Assembly (NCBI GenBank): GCA_003427395.1
Contig: BFEA01000642.1
Span: forward strand, 715,213-760,746
Length of the DNA stretch: 45,534 nucleotides
Direction: 5' to 3'
Source: Chara braunii
Lineage: Eukaryota; Streptophyta; Charophyceae; Charales; Characeae
Positions 28,782 through 38,800 of the stretch are shown one piece after another. The notes beneath the pieces are model-generated. The model was not told the DNA's origin. It worked only from the letters and a program-made list of their open reading frames with translations, and did no database searches. Numbering within the stretch: the stretch's first letter is position 1; every line of letters starts with the position of its first letter. Both the position numbers and the translations under genes were made by a program.

Positions 28782-29672
28782 CTACTTATAATAGTTATAG
28801 AAGGATGATGCACACATGCACCCGTAGTTTTCGATTAGACTGCTAGCTTTGAACTTTTGCAATCTAACAGATCTACCGTTGCACAACTTGTGAATCAATA
28901 CCTTTCTATCCCAGTCAAATTGTGGTTGCGCGACCTCGAGGTAGTACATACCTAGGAGCATTTCAAATGGCAGTTCGTCGCTAACCAGGAAGGAGATTTT
29001 ATGACTCACTTCCCCTCCTCCATAGGAGAAGGTGCAGACTACGTCCTTAACATAGTCTTTCACCAACATTTGGTGCTTGTTGGCTAGCGTAGAAGCTACA
29101 GTTCTGCTTAGCCGCTGCACTTGGTCCCCTAAGCGCAGTCTATCCACACAAGCACGACTGATGAAATTCTGTGTAGAGCCTATGTCTGCGAAGGCGCCAA
29201 CCTTGCGGCCACCTACATCTACTTCTACCACGAAATGTTCACCCTTTGGACCTCTACTAATCATCGCCCAAGAGTCTCTGGGGTCCTTCCCTGACCACTC
29301 AGTCTCTAACTCTTCTAGGGCCTCAGACACATCTCTTGAACAGAGCGTCGCTGGGTCTGAATGTGTCTGTAGGGCGATGTGTGGGTCACTAGCCTTGGCC
29401 AACGCCTGAAGTGGGGAAGACAACGTTACCACTTCAGCACGAGTAAGAGCGGCTAGCACTCCAACTGGCCCGAGGTGTTTCCCTGTGAGCTGCTCGCAGA
29501 AACACTCCCAGGGTTCGAAGATAAACCCACCACCGTTGGTGAGGCTACCTTCGTGGTGACCTTCTTGCCCCGGCGAGTCCTGGACGTGTGGCCATAATTG
29601 CCACAGTTCATGCATGTGCCCCTGGCAACTCGGTCCCTCCACACCTCGTAATCCAAAACAAGCTTCACCCAT
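28782..29672 (-). CDS. Start of D pol: protease region
   Basis: This 296-codon frame overlaps the 3' end of gag (29453-29672) in the -1 frame, so Gag-Pol would be made by -1 frameshifting. The protease has EVDVGGRKVGAFADIGSTQNFIS, with D-I-G (29178-29186) where D-S/T-G is usual, then ASTLANKHQMLVKDYV and LPFEMLLGMYYLEVAQPQFDW. The Ile at the active site would probably abolish cleavage. It ends at TAG 28782. Confidence 0.8.
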   Translation of the reverse strand: MGEACFGLRGVEGPSCQGHMHELWQLWPHVQDSPGQEGHHEGSLTNGGGFIFEPWECFCEQLTGKHLGPVGVLAALTRAEVVTLSSPLQALAKASDPHIALQTHSDPATLCSRDVSEALEELETEWSGKDPRDSWAMISRGPKGEHFVVEVDVGGRKVGAFADIGSTQNFISRACVDRLRLGDQVQRLSRTVASTLANKHQMLVKDYVKDVVCTFSYGGGEVSHKISFLVSDELPFEMLLGMYYLEVAQPQFDWDRKVLIHKLCNGRSVRLQKFKASSLIENYGCMCASSFYNYYK

Positions 29673-31369
29673 GCGGGTGTCCCTTGGTCTTCCTGACCCG
29701 TGGACCGTCCTACCTTCTTCTTCTAGGTCCCCCTAGCCTTTTCTTTGATGGGGGCCACGACTCCACCATTTGAAGTCTCACTAGCCCCATCTTGCTCTGT
29801 CAACTCCCCAAGGTCTAGGAAATCGTCAATCTCAGTCGTTTGACCATCGTGGTCAACGAACATTAACTGACCCTCCTTCTTCCAGTCTTGGGGTAGTCTC
29901 TTCCTACCATCATGAGATGCCTTATGCGCAGACCCTAGCTTTGCCTCTATGTCCAGAGCTTTCTTACTAAAAGATGCGAAAGTGTGTTGTTCGACATAGG
30001 CCTCGTCAACCAGCTTGGTCCTTACCTCTACAGGTAGGCACCTTAGGTAATCTGTCAGGAGAACCTGCTGGTCAAAACGCACATCAAGTACCACGAGAAG
30101 GCGTTCTACGGTGTCTGTAAGGTCTCTAATATCCTTGAACCTGCCAGAACAAAGGTTGTTGATAGCATCGGTGGCCTTTTAAGCCCCTTGCGGTTCATGC
30201 CACCTGTTGTAGACAGACCGTACGAACTGTTCCAATGTCTGAGCCTGAGCCCAGGCATCGAAATCCTGACCGTAGCCCTGCTGCTGCACTAAGCCATTCA
30301 ACCAGCGAGCTGCGTCTAGAAAGGAGGCAGCCACTACAACTTCGTGCTCTGGCCTTGTGAGCTTGTGCCTCACATAAGTAGGCACAGTTCTCACCCAGGT
30401 GTCCAAGTCTTCCTCCTTCTTCCTATCTCCAGAGAAGGGTTTGGGACTCATCAGAGGTATCTTAGGCATCCATTGCATAGGCTGCATGGGCCCAGGGGCT
30501 TGATGCAGCGGCTGCATTGCCACTGAGACAGGCTGCTGCACACTAACCTGGGCCTGGCTTGACACTGGGACTGTAGTTACCACTGTCGTGGATGGTACGG
30601 CTGAGACTCTTTAAGCCGGACCACTAGTTGCTGCTAAACCATCTGGAGGGGGCATGCCAAACATAGGAGAAAAGGTTTGTCCCGTAGGTTGTGGCATCGT
30701 TGATGGACCGGCACCTACAGGGGGAACTACAACAAACTGTGGCTGCCTCATCACTAGACGAGGAGCCTAGAGTGCATCCAAAATTTGTTTCTGGCCTGAC
30801 ACTAGATCAGTCAATGGTTCCTGTTGAACTGCCTGCGCTTCTGCTATAGATAGGACAGCATTACGCAGCACGCGTCCAGCTGACTCTAATGTGGACTCAT
30901 ATAGGTCCTCTAGTCTGCCTAATGCCTCTGCCCTATTCTCTAATCTGGCCTTCCTCATGATTGTTTTTCTTCTCCTCTCTGATGCTTCGTCCAACTGCCG
31001 CCGTAACTCATTCTGAAGTTCTTCCGCTTTTTGGATTTCTATGTCCTCAGGTGTGACTAGGGTCGGTTGGCTGACTTGCAAGCCAACAGATTGACTAACT
31101 GTACCCGATCCACCTTGTTCATCCCCTGACGAAGAAGACTGGGAGGTGGACTGCGATGTCGAAGAGGCGGAAGCCATTTCAGCCAATAAGCTGGCTGCTG
31201 CGTCCCTATTCCTCCTCGCCGCTGCTCTCTCCCTAGCTTCCCTTCGCAGCCTCCTCTCCTCTCCTGGACCTAACTCCAAGAAAGTCAAAGGTTGACTAAG
31301 AGCGGTTCTCCGTGTGGGTCTAATGGGATGCACTAGCCTTTGCTCCTCCTCACTGCTGTCTTCACTCAT
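29453..31369 (-). pseudogene. gag of element D (one frame, four internal stops)
   Basis: The ATG at 31369 opens a frame that stays in register to 29453, with stops at 30767 (TAG), 30611 (TAA), 30179 (TAA) and 29723 (TAG). The first segment (200 codons) is acidic, then Arg-rich and coiled-coil-like (ELRRQLDEASERRRK). A Pro/Gln-rich linker follows. The capsid region (30583-30100) has PKPFSGDRKKEEDLDTWV and FVRSVYNRWHEPQG, and continues as LRCLPVEVRTKLVDE. The CCHC knuckle near 29600 reads CMNCGNYGHTSRT and then Arg, so the last Cys is lost. Confidence 0.8.
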
Positions 31370-32630
31370 GAGCTACGGTGTGTGTGATCTAAACTAGAAC
31401 TCACATTGAATCCTACCTTAGCGTGACACACAACCGCATGTGATATACAACTATTATCGGTCGGCTGGAACAGAAACAATTAGGTGATATAGTCACAACT
31501 AATGTCAGGTCCTACAGGATATATCACATCTATTTTTAGATTAGTCTAATACAGATCACTTTACAACAAAGAGTCTAGTCTGTCTGTAACTGTCTGTCAG
31601 TTGTCAGCAAAGTCTGTAACAACTAACTAATCAAAGACAAAAATAACATCTCCTGCTGGAGATGTATACTGGATGGCAGATTGATAGTTGATTGCCACTG
31701 TGAACAGTTACCGGAATCCCCCCTCCCCCTGTATCCTTCTTGAGTGATCACTTTGTGTCAACGTTCCTGAGCATTTGGTTGAGCAGTGTGTCTGAAGGTG
31801 TGCAATCCGTCCCACCCCTGTGCCCCAAGTCAATGTCGAACATGTCAGCCAGTCCACTCTTATTTACCCTCGTACGGAACGAGCCTTACACCCGGTTGAT
31901 CTGGCTGATCAGGAGGAATTTTAGGAGAGCCCCCATCTCCTCATGAATTATTTAACGTCGTAGTCAGGACGACGATCACAACCAGATTCAATCCGAGTCC
32001 CCAACCAGAAATATTTATAGACGGTATGGTAAGCGTCTCATAAAAGGCTGGCATGCCCGACACGACCTCTATTGCGCAAGCAGCAGAACCAAGGACTTGC
32101 AGCCCAAGCATGCGTGTACTAGTCCCNGCTGGTTGGCATGGTGACCGTGACCCGAGTGCTTCGTCCAGGGCCCTTCAGAGGCTTCGCCCGTCTCCCACCA
32201 GCTTGCTGCCCAGGAAGAATGTCAACTCTCAAGGTTGAGCGCTCGCGAAACCTCACATCGAGAGGACTCTCAAGACAGAACTCACTTCCTCACGGTAAGA
32301 AGAGATGAAGAGGGTAGATAAGGAAGAGAGCAACGTACCTCATAAATGCTGCCCCCAACCACAGATTTCTCACCGGTAACCTGATGTGCAAGTATGATGA
32401 CCGGTCCTTGCCTCAGCACAACCAACAACAGAATGCGGTTCCACCTTGGCTTAATATGCCACATCAGCGAGTTCTCATCATCCAGCATACACCCCGTATG
32501 TCACTACATAGCTCCCTGGCGCGCCCACACTTACCCTGGGCCGCCCAATGTTCAACGCCAATGCCTTATCACTGCCCCACACCTCATGTGAAGCAGCTAT
32601 TGCGAAGAACCAATGAAGCGCAATATGAAC
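31370..32630 (-). other. Untranslated leader of element D
   Basis: About 1.26 kb between the primer site and the gag ATG. I see no coding frame with protein features. One N lies at 32127. Packaging signals would be expected but cannot be recognised by eye. Confidence 0.6.
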
Positions 32631-32644
32631 GAGCTCCGATACCA
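32631..32644 (-). promoter_or_regulatory. Primer binding site of element D
   Basis: On the minus strand TGGTATCGGAGCTC begins three bases after the CA end of the 5' LTR. It matches the plant initiator tRNA-Met complement (TGGTATCAGAGC) except for one base, the same departure as in B2 and E. Confidence 0.8.
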
Positions 32645-32647
32645 AAT

Positions 32648-33731
32648 TGCAAGGAAAATAAGTAACAGCGAGATGACAATACCAGATCACACCATCACAT
32701 TGAAAGCCAAATAGTCACACCGTGTCAAGAGAGCAGCATTGCACCAATAATACACCAATGGAGGTTCGTAGCACTGAAAACCAATGTTCATGGAGAGCAT
32801 ACTCTCTCCTCNGGTTCGTAGCACTGAAAACCAATGTTCATGGAGAGCATACTCTCTCCTCCCAACACAAGAGTCCAGTTCCTTCACACTCACACTTGGC
32901 GCTCAGCGCCCAGCCTACTCCTACACAGCTACTACAGGCTACAAAAAGAAATGCAACTGTTGACATCAGCGGCAGCCCGAAGTACTTGAAGATGTCGCCC
33001 ATGCAGACCATCGCCAATACAAGGTAAGTGCCCTCACATCATCATCATCATCATCATCATCCTTCACCTATCCCCTGACTACACCCACGTCTGTCCTCTG
33101 TTTCACCCGAAGACCACCCCTGCGCTTCACTGTAGTCCAAGCCCACCAGTTATGGTGGCTGGGCTATGGCGCTGCCCTCAGCAGCACCCTTCTCCTCTGC
33201 ACGATCGCACATGCTGCACCTCGCCTCTCAACGCTAGCAGCATCCTACGAGCATGAGCTCCAGCAGCGCTGCCGCCAGGATGCGAGTGCCTGAATGCGGC
33301 TGCCTGGCCAGAGCTCTTTCCTTTATGGAAGAGAGCTGGCCAGCTCTCGCAGCCTGGCTGGGCTGGCCTGGGCCCAGAAGCTTCCGGAAGGCCCAAGGAG
33401 GCTGCCTGGATGCAGCAGCTACTAGGCTGCTGGGCCTCGTTCGGTTGGGCGCCCAACTGTCTCTGTATGAGGCTGCGAATCACGCCCAGGGCCTGCATTC
33501 TTTGGAAAGGCCCGGTAGGCCGTGGAAATGTCTTCGGTGCTCGGCATGTGTTTCTTTCAACCAACTGGCGCGTCGCAACTGCCTGGACCCCAAATATGAA
33601 ATTGACAGTCGATGACCTCTTGCAAAAAGCCAGGCCCGCCTTCACTTAGGGCGGGCACCTTCGCCTTCACTTAGGGCGGGTAAGGCTGCAAACAGGGGCC
33701 CATAGGCCTACCGAGGACCCTGATCCTCGCA
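32648..33731 (-). repeat. 5' LTR of element D (right copy)
   Basis: It is the partner of the left LTR with the same TG..CA ends. It carries the same 49-bp duplication around a single N (32763-32811, N 32812, 32813-32861) and a longer ATC microsatellite near 33038-33061. It is preceded by the primer site and followed by the CTGT target duplication. Confidence 0.9.
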
Positions 33732-33889
33732 CTGTTGATTAGGACCGGGAGGAAAGTACAGTTTGGTTGGTTACCTTCCTGCGGTTTCCCTCCCACCCAA
33801 CCCTTCGCCTGCATTCCCGGTTTGGACAGTGCCACGTCAGCAACCGTGCCACATCAGCAGTGCCATGTCAGCAGCAGTGCCCCGCCGCC
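33732..33889 (+). other. Leader of element E, second part, with ACGT-core motifs
   Basis: This resumes the E leader after the D insertion and runs to the gag ATG at 33890. It has a short array of GCCACGTCAGCA-like words (near 33830-33870: GCCACGTCAGCA, GCCACATCAGCA, GCCATGTCAGCA). These resemble plant bZIP-type TGACGTGGC elements read in reverse. No coding frame upstream of the ATG. Confidence 0.5.
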
Positions 33890-35518
33890 ATGACGGGTTC
33901 ATCATTGGGCATGACAGGCCAACTGGCCGGCGAGTCCATTGACGAGTACCATCAGTGGTTTCTAGCTCAGCTCACACTAATCGAGGTCGAGGTACAGCGT
34001 CAGGCGGCAACCGAGGCAGCCCGCCTACAGGCTGAAGCAGAGGCAGCAGTTGAAAAGCAGCGGCTTTAGGCCAAAGCAGACGCAGATACCCACGCATGCC
34101 GCAAGGAGGCCCAGGATCTGCTACAGCTGCACGAAGCCGCCAGCATGGAAAGGCTCAAGTTCTGGCATTTTGAACCAGCTGAGGACAACGATGACGCGAC
34201 ACCGGAAGAGCAGCACAAGGAGTTCCTCTCCAAACTCGTGACCCGGTTGGCTTACACTTGTAACCACCTGCAGTCCGAGTTGGAGAAACAACACCAGGAA
34301 CTAGCAAACCTCCGACGGACAGTGCAAACCACAAGGATTTGCATGAGGATGCTACACGGGCACTTCATTCCTGTGTACAGGACTTGGAGCAAGCCGCACC
34401 AAGACCAGATGCTGGCGAGTCCAGTAGTGCACCCTCAACCCGCCAGTTGGAGGAATGAGTTGACCATGTAGTCGCAATGCTCGACGACATCAGCACCTTC
34501 GCCGCACCATCCACCAGCAGCGAGCAGCTCGACACCTTGCAAACCAAACTCAGGCAGCTGCACCAGCCGCCCGACAACGATCGCAGCACCAGTGCATCAA
34601 AGCACTACAAGATGTTGACGTTCCGGATCGAGAAGTTTGATGACTATATGCATCAGGACCACCGTCTGGTGGCAAGGCTTTACAACGGAGCTTGGGATCC
34701 ATGAAGCCCCCGAACATTTGTACATCACGACACTGTTCCTCAACGTCCAGGGCGGATGCCAGATCTGGCTCAGCCACATGGCAACCATCCACGGCGTCCA
34801 GGTCAACAACTTACACAAGAAGATCTCCTGAACAAGAGAATGGAAGAAGCGGTTCATTGTTGACGACGCCCTGACGCTCGCCATCAACCGCCTCTTCACC
34901 ATGACTCAAGGCAAAACATCGACGCGCGATTGGCTCACAGAATGGCAAAAGATCGTGGCAACACCCGATCTCGACCTGTCATTTCCACATTTGCGCCCAG
35001 AGTTCTACAACCGGTCGTGTGCCGCCTTCAGCCTCGCACTCGGTGATCGTGAACCGTACACGACCTTCGCCGAAATCATCGACAAGGATTGTGAGATCAT
35101 CAAGAGCAACCGGGCTGCTGCACACGAGAAGACAACATGACAGCCAGCTCATGTGGAGAAAGGAAAATTTGGTCCTCGTCTGCACCATGTCGCTACAGTC
35201 CAACCGGACAACATTGTGGAAGACCAGGCAGCCACCTCAACATCATGTGAGGTAGATCAGGGGTCCGCCTTCCAGCCGCGAAGCAACAACAACTCTTGTG
35301 GAAAAGGGAAGATGAAAACCGCATCGCCGTCCGGAAATGGACAGCCAATACCATGGGTCAAGTTTAACTTGACCGAGGCCGAATAGAAGTACCGCAACCG
35401 ATACGGCTGCTGCTATTGGTGCAACAACACCAAGCACAAGAACTCCCAATGCCAGGATCAAGGCAAGGAGGATGTTCGACCTCAAATCAGCTCGGGAAAC
35501 TAAGTTGCCCAGGAGGTG
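33890..35518 (+). pseudogene. gag of element E (broken)
   Basis: The ATG at 33890 starts a Gln/Glu/Ala-rich helical N-terminus. TAG at 34067 and a stop near 34469 interrupt it. The capsid part has FRIEKFDDYMHQD in one frame and, after a shift near 34655-34668, WWQGFTTELGIHE, GGCQIWLSHMATIHG, WLTEWQKIVATPDL and LGDREPYTTFAEIID. TGA at 34829 and 35138 and TAG at 35384 lie within the frame. A complete CCHC knuckle (CYWCNNTKHKNSQC, 35411-35452) closes it. It is a different gag family from A, B, D and F. Confidence 0.75.
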
Positions 35519-35637
35519 AGGCGACTCCACCTCTCCCTCCGCCAGATTGGTCCACCTTGCTAGCGGCCTCCTACACATCTAGGGAGGAGGCGCATGTCGC
35601 AAGTCCTCGGTAATCTTACAAGGATAACGCTGTCCAC

Positions 35638-36385
35638 TTGGTCCCACCGTTGGACCAGCCACTCCACGTGCAACAATCCACCGCATGCACGGTTTCACCA
35701 CCATCGGCAACCGATACGGCAACTTCGCTGCCAACTTTCGCTGGGGATTCGACGTCATGGTCAAGACTTGAGGAGCTCAACCTATTGACGTTCACGAACT
35801 TCCAATGGATGCCCCTTCCCCGTCCGGTCGATTATCGAAACCGCATTGCAACGTGCTCATGGCACAATTGCGGGATTACTTGCATACTGCAGTACCAGCT
35901 CCGTTGATGGACGCCGGAGTAGAGGTTGTCGACCTTCACGACTACGTTGCGAAGATCGACCACGAGTTCAAGACACAACGGTACAACGACATCGGCACAT
36001 CATTGTTATACATACGCATTTAGATCAAAGAGGCGACATGCAGCGCTTTGATCGATTGTGGAGCTACTCGTATGAGCCAACACTTCATGGTACGCGTTGG
36101 CCTTGGGCCATCCATTCGGAGGAAGTCGTAGCCCACTCAAGTCACGTTGGTGGACGACCACACGCACAAGTCCATCGACCGGTGCATTGATTCCATCCTG
36201 TGTACTTTGCCCCACATGCAAGCGAGGTCGTGTCCTTCGACATTTTGGATACGAAGTTAGCATCTACATCGCTAATCTATGCCGACTACAAGCGACGAAG
36301 ACTAGCTAAGGAAGCTTCACATCATGCCCCTCCCACCCGTACTTTGGTCCCTCCCTCCAACAAACAGCTTCGCCCTCGCAGGTAA
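35638..36385 (+). pseudogene. Protease region of element E fused to a short C-terminal tail
   Basis: The segment 35805-36023 has NVLMAQLRDYLHTAVPAP and VEVVDLHDYVAKIDHEF, which lead into the protease. After TAG at 36021 the active site reads ALIDCGATR (D-C-G at 36054-36062) in place of D-S/T-G. A later frame has SFDILDTK, the start of the C-terminal protease motif, which is then cut off. It joins directly to a Lys/Arg-rich tail (ADYKRRRLAKEA, PPSNKQLRPRR, stop at 36383). I infer that an internal deletion removed all of RT, RNase H and integrase. Confidence 0.65.
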
Positions 36386-36399
36386 GCTCGGTCTTTCAC

Positions 36400-36410
36400 G
36401 GAGGGGGGGG
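36400..36410 (+). promoter_or_regulatory. Polypurine tract of element E
   Basis: A GGAGGGGGGGG run (total purine run 36400-36415) directly precedes the start of the 3' LTR, the expected place for plus-strand priming. The exact boundary is blurred by the G run. Confidence 0.65.
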
Positions 36411-37109
36411 GGGGGCATACTGCGCAGCTACACGGGCCTGCAGGGCCCGACCAGGCAGAAATTCAAGGCCCTATAGGCCCTCTGTCGTTTCAGCCTGAAA
36501 GCCTGAAAACAAGGGCCTACAGGCCGTGTCGTTTCAGTCTAAAACCCTGAAAACGAGGTCCTACAGGCTCTATGTCGTTTCAGCCTAAAAGCCTGAAAAT
36601 GAGGGCCTACAGGCCCTCTGTCGTTTCATCCTAAAAGCCTGAAAACGAGGGCCATTTTCGGGCCCTTCGAAAGTCGACCTGCCCTGAAACTTAGAACTAG
36701 GGTTTTAGCACAGGCTATTTTGGGCCTGTTTTCAAGACCACCTTTGCTTGAACTTCAACGCTAGGGTCTGGCACATTTTGGCGTTGGCAAGAGCAGCCTC
36801 CTGGACGCGCCAGCACTATATAAGATTGGCCCGCCCTACAGGCTGCAGGTGGTCACGAGGTAGTTCATAGGGACTTCCCAGACACTTCATGTGTAGGAGG
36901 CATGAGGAAGTCTTCGGGATTCGGTAGCAGCACTCTGGAGGAGCGCTAGAGTAGTAGTCTTCAGTGTTCGGCGCTATTAGGAGCTAGAGGAGCGTTGGAG
37001 AGAGAGAGATGGTTGGCGGAGGCCAGGGAGACTTTCCTGTGGCGCCATAGCTCCAGCTTCGTCTTCGATGTACCTGCAACAAGGCGCCACCTTCACAGGT
37101 TAGCACCGG

Positions 37110-37159
<50 letters not shown>

Positions 37160-37475
37160 TTTTTCTTCTTCCTCTTCTAAGTCCACCATCTCTCCCTCAC
37201 CCTCTCGCTACCTAACTTCTCAGTATCTGCAGACTATGAGAGAGAGAGAGAGAGAGATTGGTGACTTTGGGCCTTGACGACATTTGGATCCAGACATTTG
37301 ACGAGGGACTATTTGGGATCTGTGTCGAAGACTTGGTGTTGACGACATTCCCATCTCCCCCCTCTTCTTCGTCTGATTCCCTCCTCTTCGTCCGTGTATC
37401 GTCTAGACCTGGCGCATTCTTCCTGTGTGTAGCGCCAGGCCCTTCACACCTTGCAATGATGATGATATATGTTGG
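36411..37475 (+). repeat. 3' LTR of element E (unsplit)
   Basis: It contains, without interruption, the block found at 12739-13043 and the block found at 23304-24023, joined by about 20 bp around 'TATTTTGGGCCTGTTTTC'. It has a TATATAA box (36817-36823) and GA tracts at 37112-37154 and 37237-37256. It ends at 37475 where similarity to the 5' LTR stops, so the last ~120 bp seen at 24024-24143 are missing. This copy proves that the two left blocks were once one LTR. Confidence 0.7.
36484..36665 (+). repeat. 46-bp double-hairpin tandem array, copy 2
   Basis: Four units start at 36484, 36528, 36574 and 36620. Each has TTTCAG..CTGAAA-type and GGGCCT-AC-AGGCCC-type inverted repeats; some arms are mutated. 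It is homologous to the array at 12804-12986 and lies at the same place in the U3 of the E LTR. Confidence 0.8.
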
Positions 37476-38800
37476 GTTTGTGCCCTTAGTTGCAAGCTTA
37501 TCAATTGGTTTTGTCAGTTGCCGGGGCCCAGAAATCACAAGAAACGAGGTAATGAACCGCCAGATTCCCCGCCCAGAACTCATAAAGGTTAAATTAACGG
37601 GGGAGATAGATCAGGGGTTCTTCGTATACAAACCATCCACCGATTCCAGCCCTATTGGCCAGCTCCCATTTGACTCCTTAAAGTGGGAATGGGAGGGAGA
37701 GCATCAAAAGATGTTATGGGAGTGTACGTCAAGGGTGGATAAAGAACCTTCCAAACCATGATGCAATGAACCCAGATCGTGAAGACACTTATCAACAATG
37801 CAAGCCCAAATGACTATCAACCTGCTGATGATTGTCAATAATCATAATCGTTTCCAGATAAAATGAGATGGGGAGAAACATACAGCGTCGAAGAAGAGAG
37901 GAGGGAGAACAAACTTAGAGAGTGGAGAGAGATAGAAAATGCCCACTTCTTCCTCAGGCTCCCTCCTCGATCACCACCTCAATAATCAATAGTCTGAGCA
38001 CACATCTGAAGTTCTATCACAATGTGCCACGTGGCACGTCAATCAATCCTCATCAGCGAGCTGGAGCAATGCCGACATCATGATAACCAAGTACGTATCC
38101 ACTATCACCCCACAGTCATGATCTCCTCCCGAGTGACAATGAACCAGAACAGCAATGCCAGTCTCGTAGCCTCGCCACGTCTGCAATAGTACACGTGGAA
38201 GCGGCCACATCAGCGGTGGCACGTGGCAGCTGCCACGTCAGCATGCCCGGAAGACAATTGCCAGCCAGCCACCATGCCGAGCCAGCAGCGCGTCGCCGTA
38301 GTCGCCCAAGTGCCAGCGTCCAGCCAGCGTCGCACTAGCGTCGTTGTCAACGCGTGAAGTCAACATTGACGCAAGACAGAATGTTCTCCAAACCAGGAGG
38401 TCCAGGCTTATGTAGCGTTGATGCGGGGTCTGGACCTCGGTTACTGCTTTCCTCGGCCGTCGAGATCTCAAGGCAAATGACGACCCAGATAGTCCTGAAA
38501 CCGAACTCCCAGTGGCCTTGATGTTGTCTAGGTACCTGCGCACAACAAGTGAGTGTATCCGACCAAGGGCCTGCGAGTGGTACCTTTGACAGTTGACTTA
38601 GACATTTGACTTTCCCAGGGCAGTGCCAGATCACACTGCCTGGCTCCGTTCGAGGCCCAGACTGCTGCAAAACACGGGTTACTCAATTCCTGCCGACCCA
38701 TATTCGAGTTCCATCGCAGAAATAACTAAGACTTTAACCCACGTTCATATGCAGATACAATATCAGGAGCAGTTTCAAGTAATTCTCGTTTACTAAACCA
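37476..38800. other. Unassigned stretch between elements E and F
   Basis: The first ~285 bp carry an open + frame to 37761 with ordinary amino-acid composition (VKLTGEIDQGFFVYKPS, LKWEWEGEHQKMLWECTS). I do not recognise it. It lacks a clear start of its own because the frame opens inside the LTR. The remainder holds no coding frame with domain motifs. It does have the ACGT-core cluster at 38026-38245 and two 'TTGAC' words near 38585-38612. The 3' LTR of F would be expected here but was not identified. Confidence 0.45.
38026..38245. promoter_or_regulatory. Cluster of CACGTG/CCACGTCA motifs
   Basis: The stretch includes GCCACGTGGCACGTCA (38027), CCACGTCTG (near 38176), ACACGTGGAAGCGGCCACATCAGC, GGCACGTGGCAGCTGCCACGTCAGCA (38216 on). 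CACGTG is the G-box and CCACGTCA the reverse of TGACGTGG, both bZIP/bHLH-type plant sites. A similar cluster occurs in the F leader and a small one in the E leader. Binding is inference. Confidence 0.5.

Larger units (their letters stand above)
24684..33731 (-). mobile_element. Element D: complete Ty3/gypsy element, minus strand
   Basis: Two direct LTRs of about 1.08 kb with TG..CA ends bound a minus-strand primer site, leader, gag, protease, RT, RNase H, integrase, chromodomain-like tail and polypurine tract, about 9.05 kb in all. CTGT lies directly outside both ends (24680-24683 and 33732-33735), a 4-bp target duplication (CTGTT if the boundary T is shared). No frameshift is seen in gag or pol; ten internal nonsense codons are the only breaks I found. 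It is the youngest-looking element here. Confidence 0.9.
12739..37475 (+). mobile_element. Element E: non-autonomous gypsy element hosting nested B and D insertions
   Basis: The pieces, in order, are: 5' LTR part 1 (12739-13043), inserted B array (13044-23303), 5' LTR part 2 (23304-24143), primer site (24145), leader, inserted element D (24684-33731), leader, gag and protease (33890-36385), G-rich polypurine tract, and 3' LTR (36411-37475). The uninterrupted 3' LTR contains both blocks of the split 5' LTR in the same order, which is the key evidence. No RT, RNase H or integrase is present, so E needs enzymes from elsewhere. The 3' LTR lacks the last ~120 bp of the 5' copy. Confidence 0.7.

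Noticed and set aside
25803-31369. In-frame TAG/TAA as Gln codons (alternative genetic code, as in some ulvophyte algae or ciliates)
   Set aside because: Nine of ten internal stops in D are TAG or TAA, which is suggestive. But TAG at 27810 and TGA at 27489 fall where Trp is expected, B2 has TGA at Trp and Arg positions, and B1 TAG at 14326 faces CAG in B2. Ordinary transition decay explains all of them.
37500-37560. Small exon bounded by TTTTGTCAG and GAG|GTAATG
   Set aside because: The splice-like words are present, but nothing supports a gene model around them, and the frame reads through both sites.
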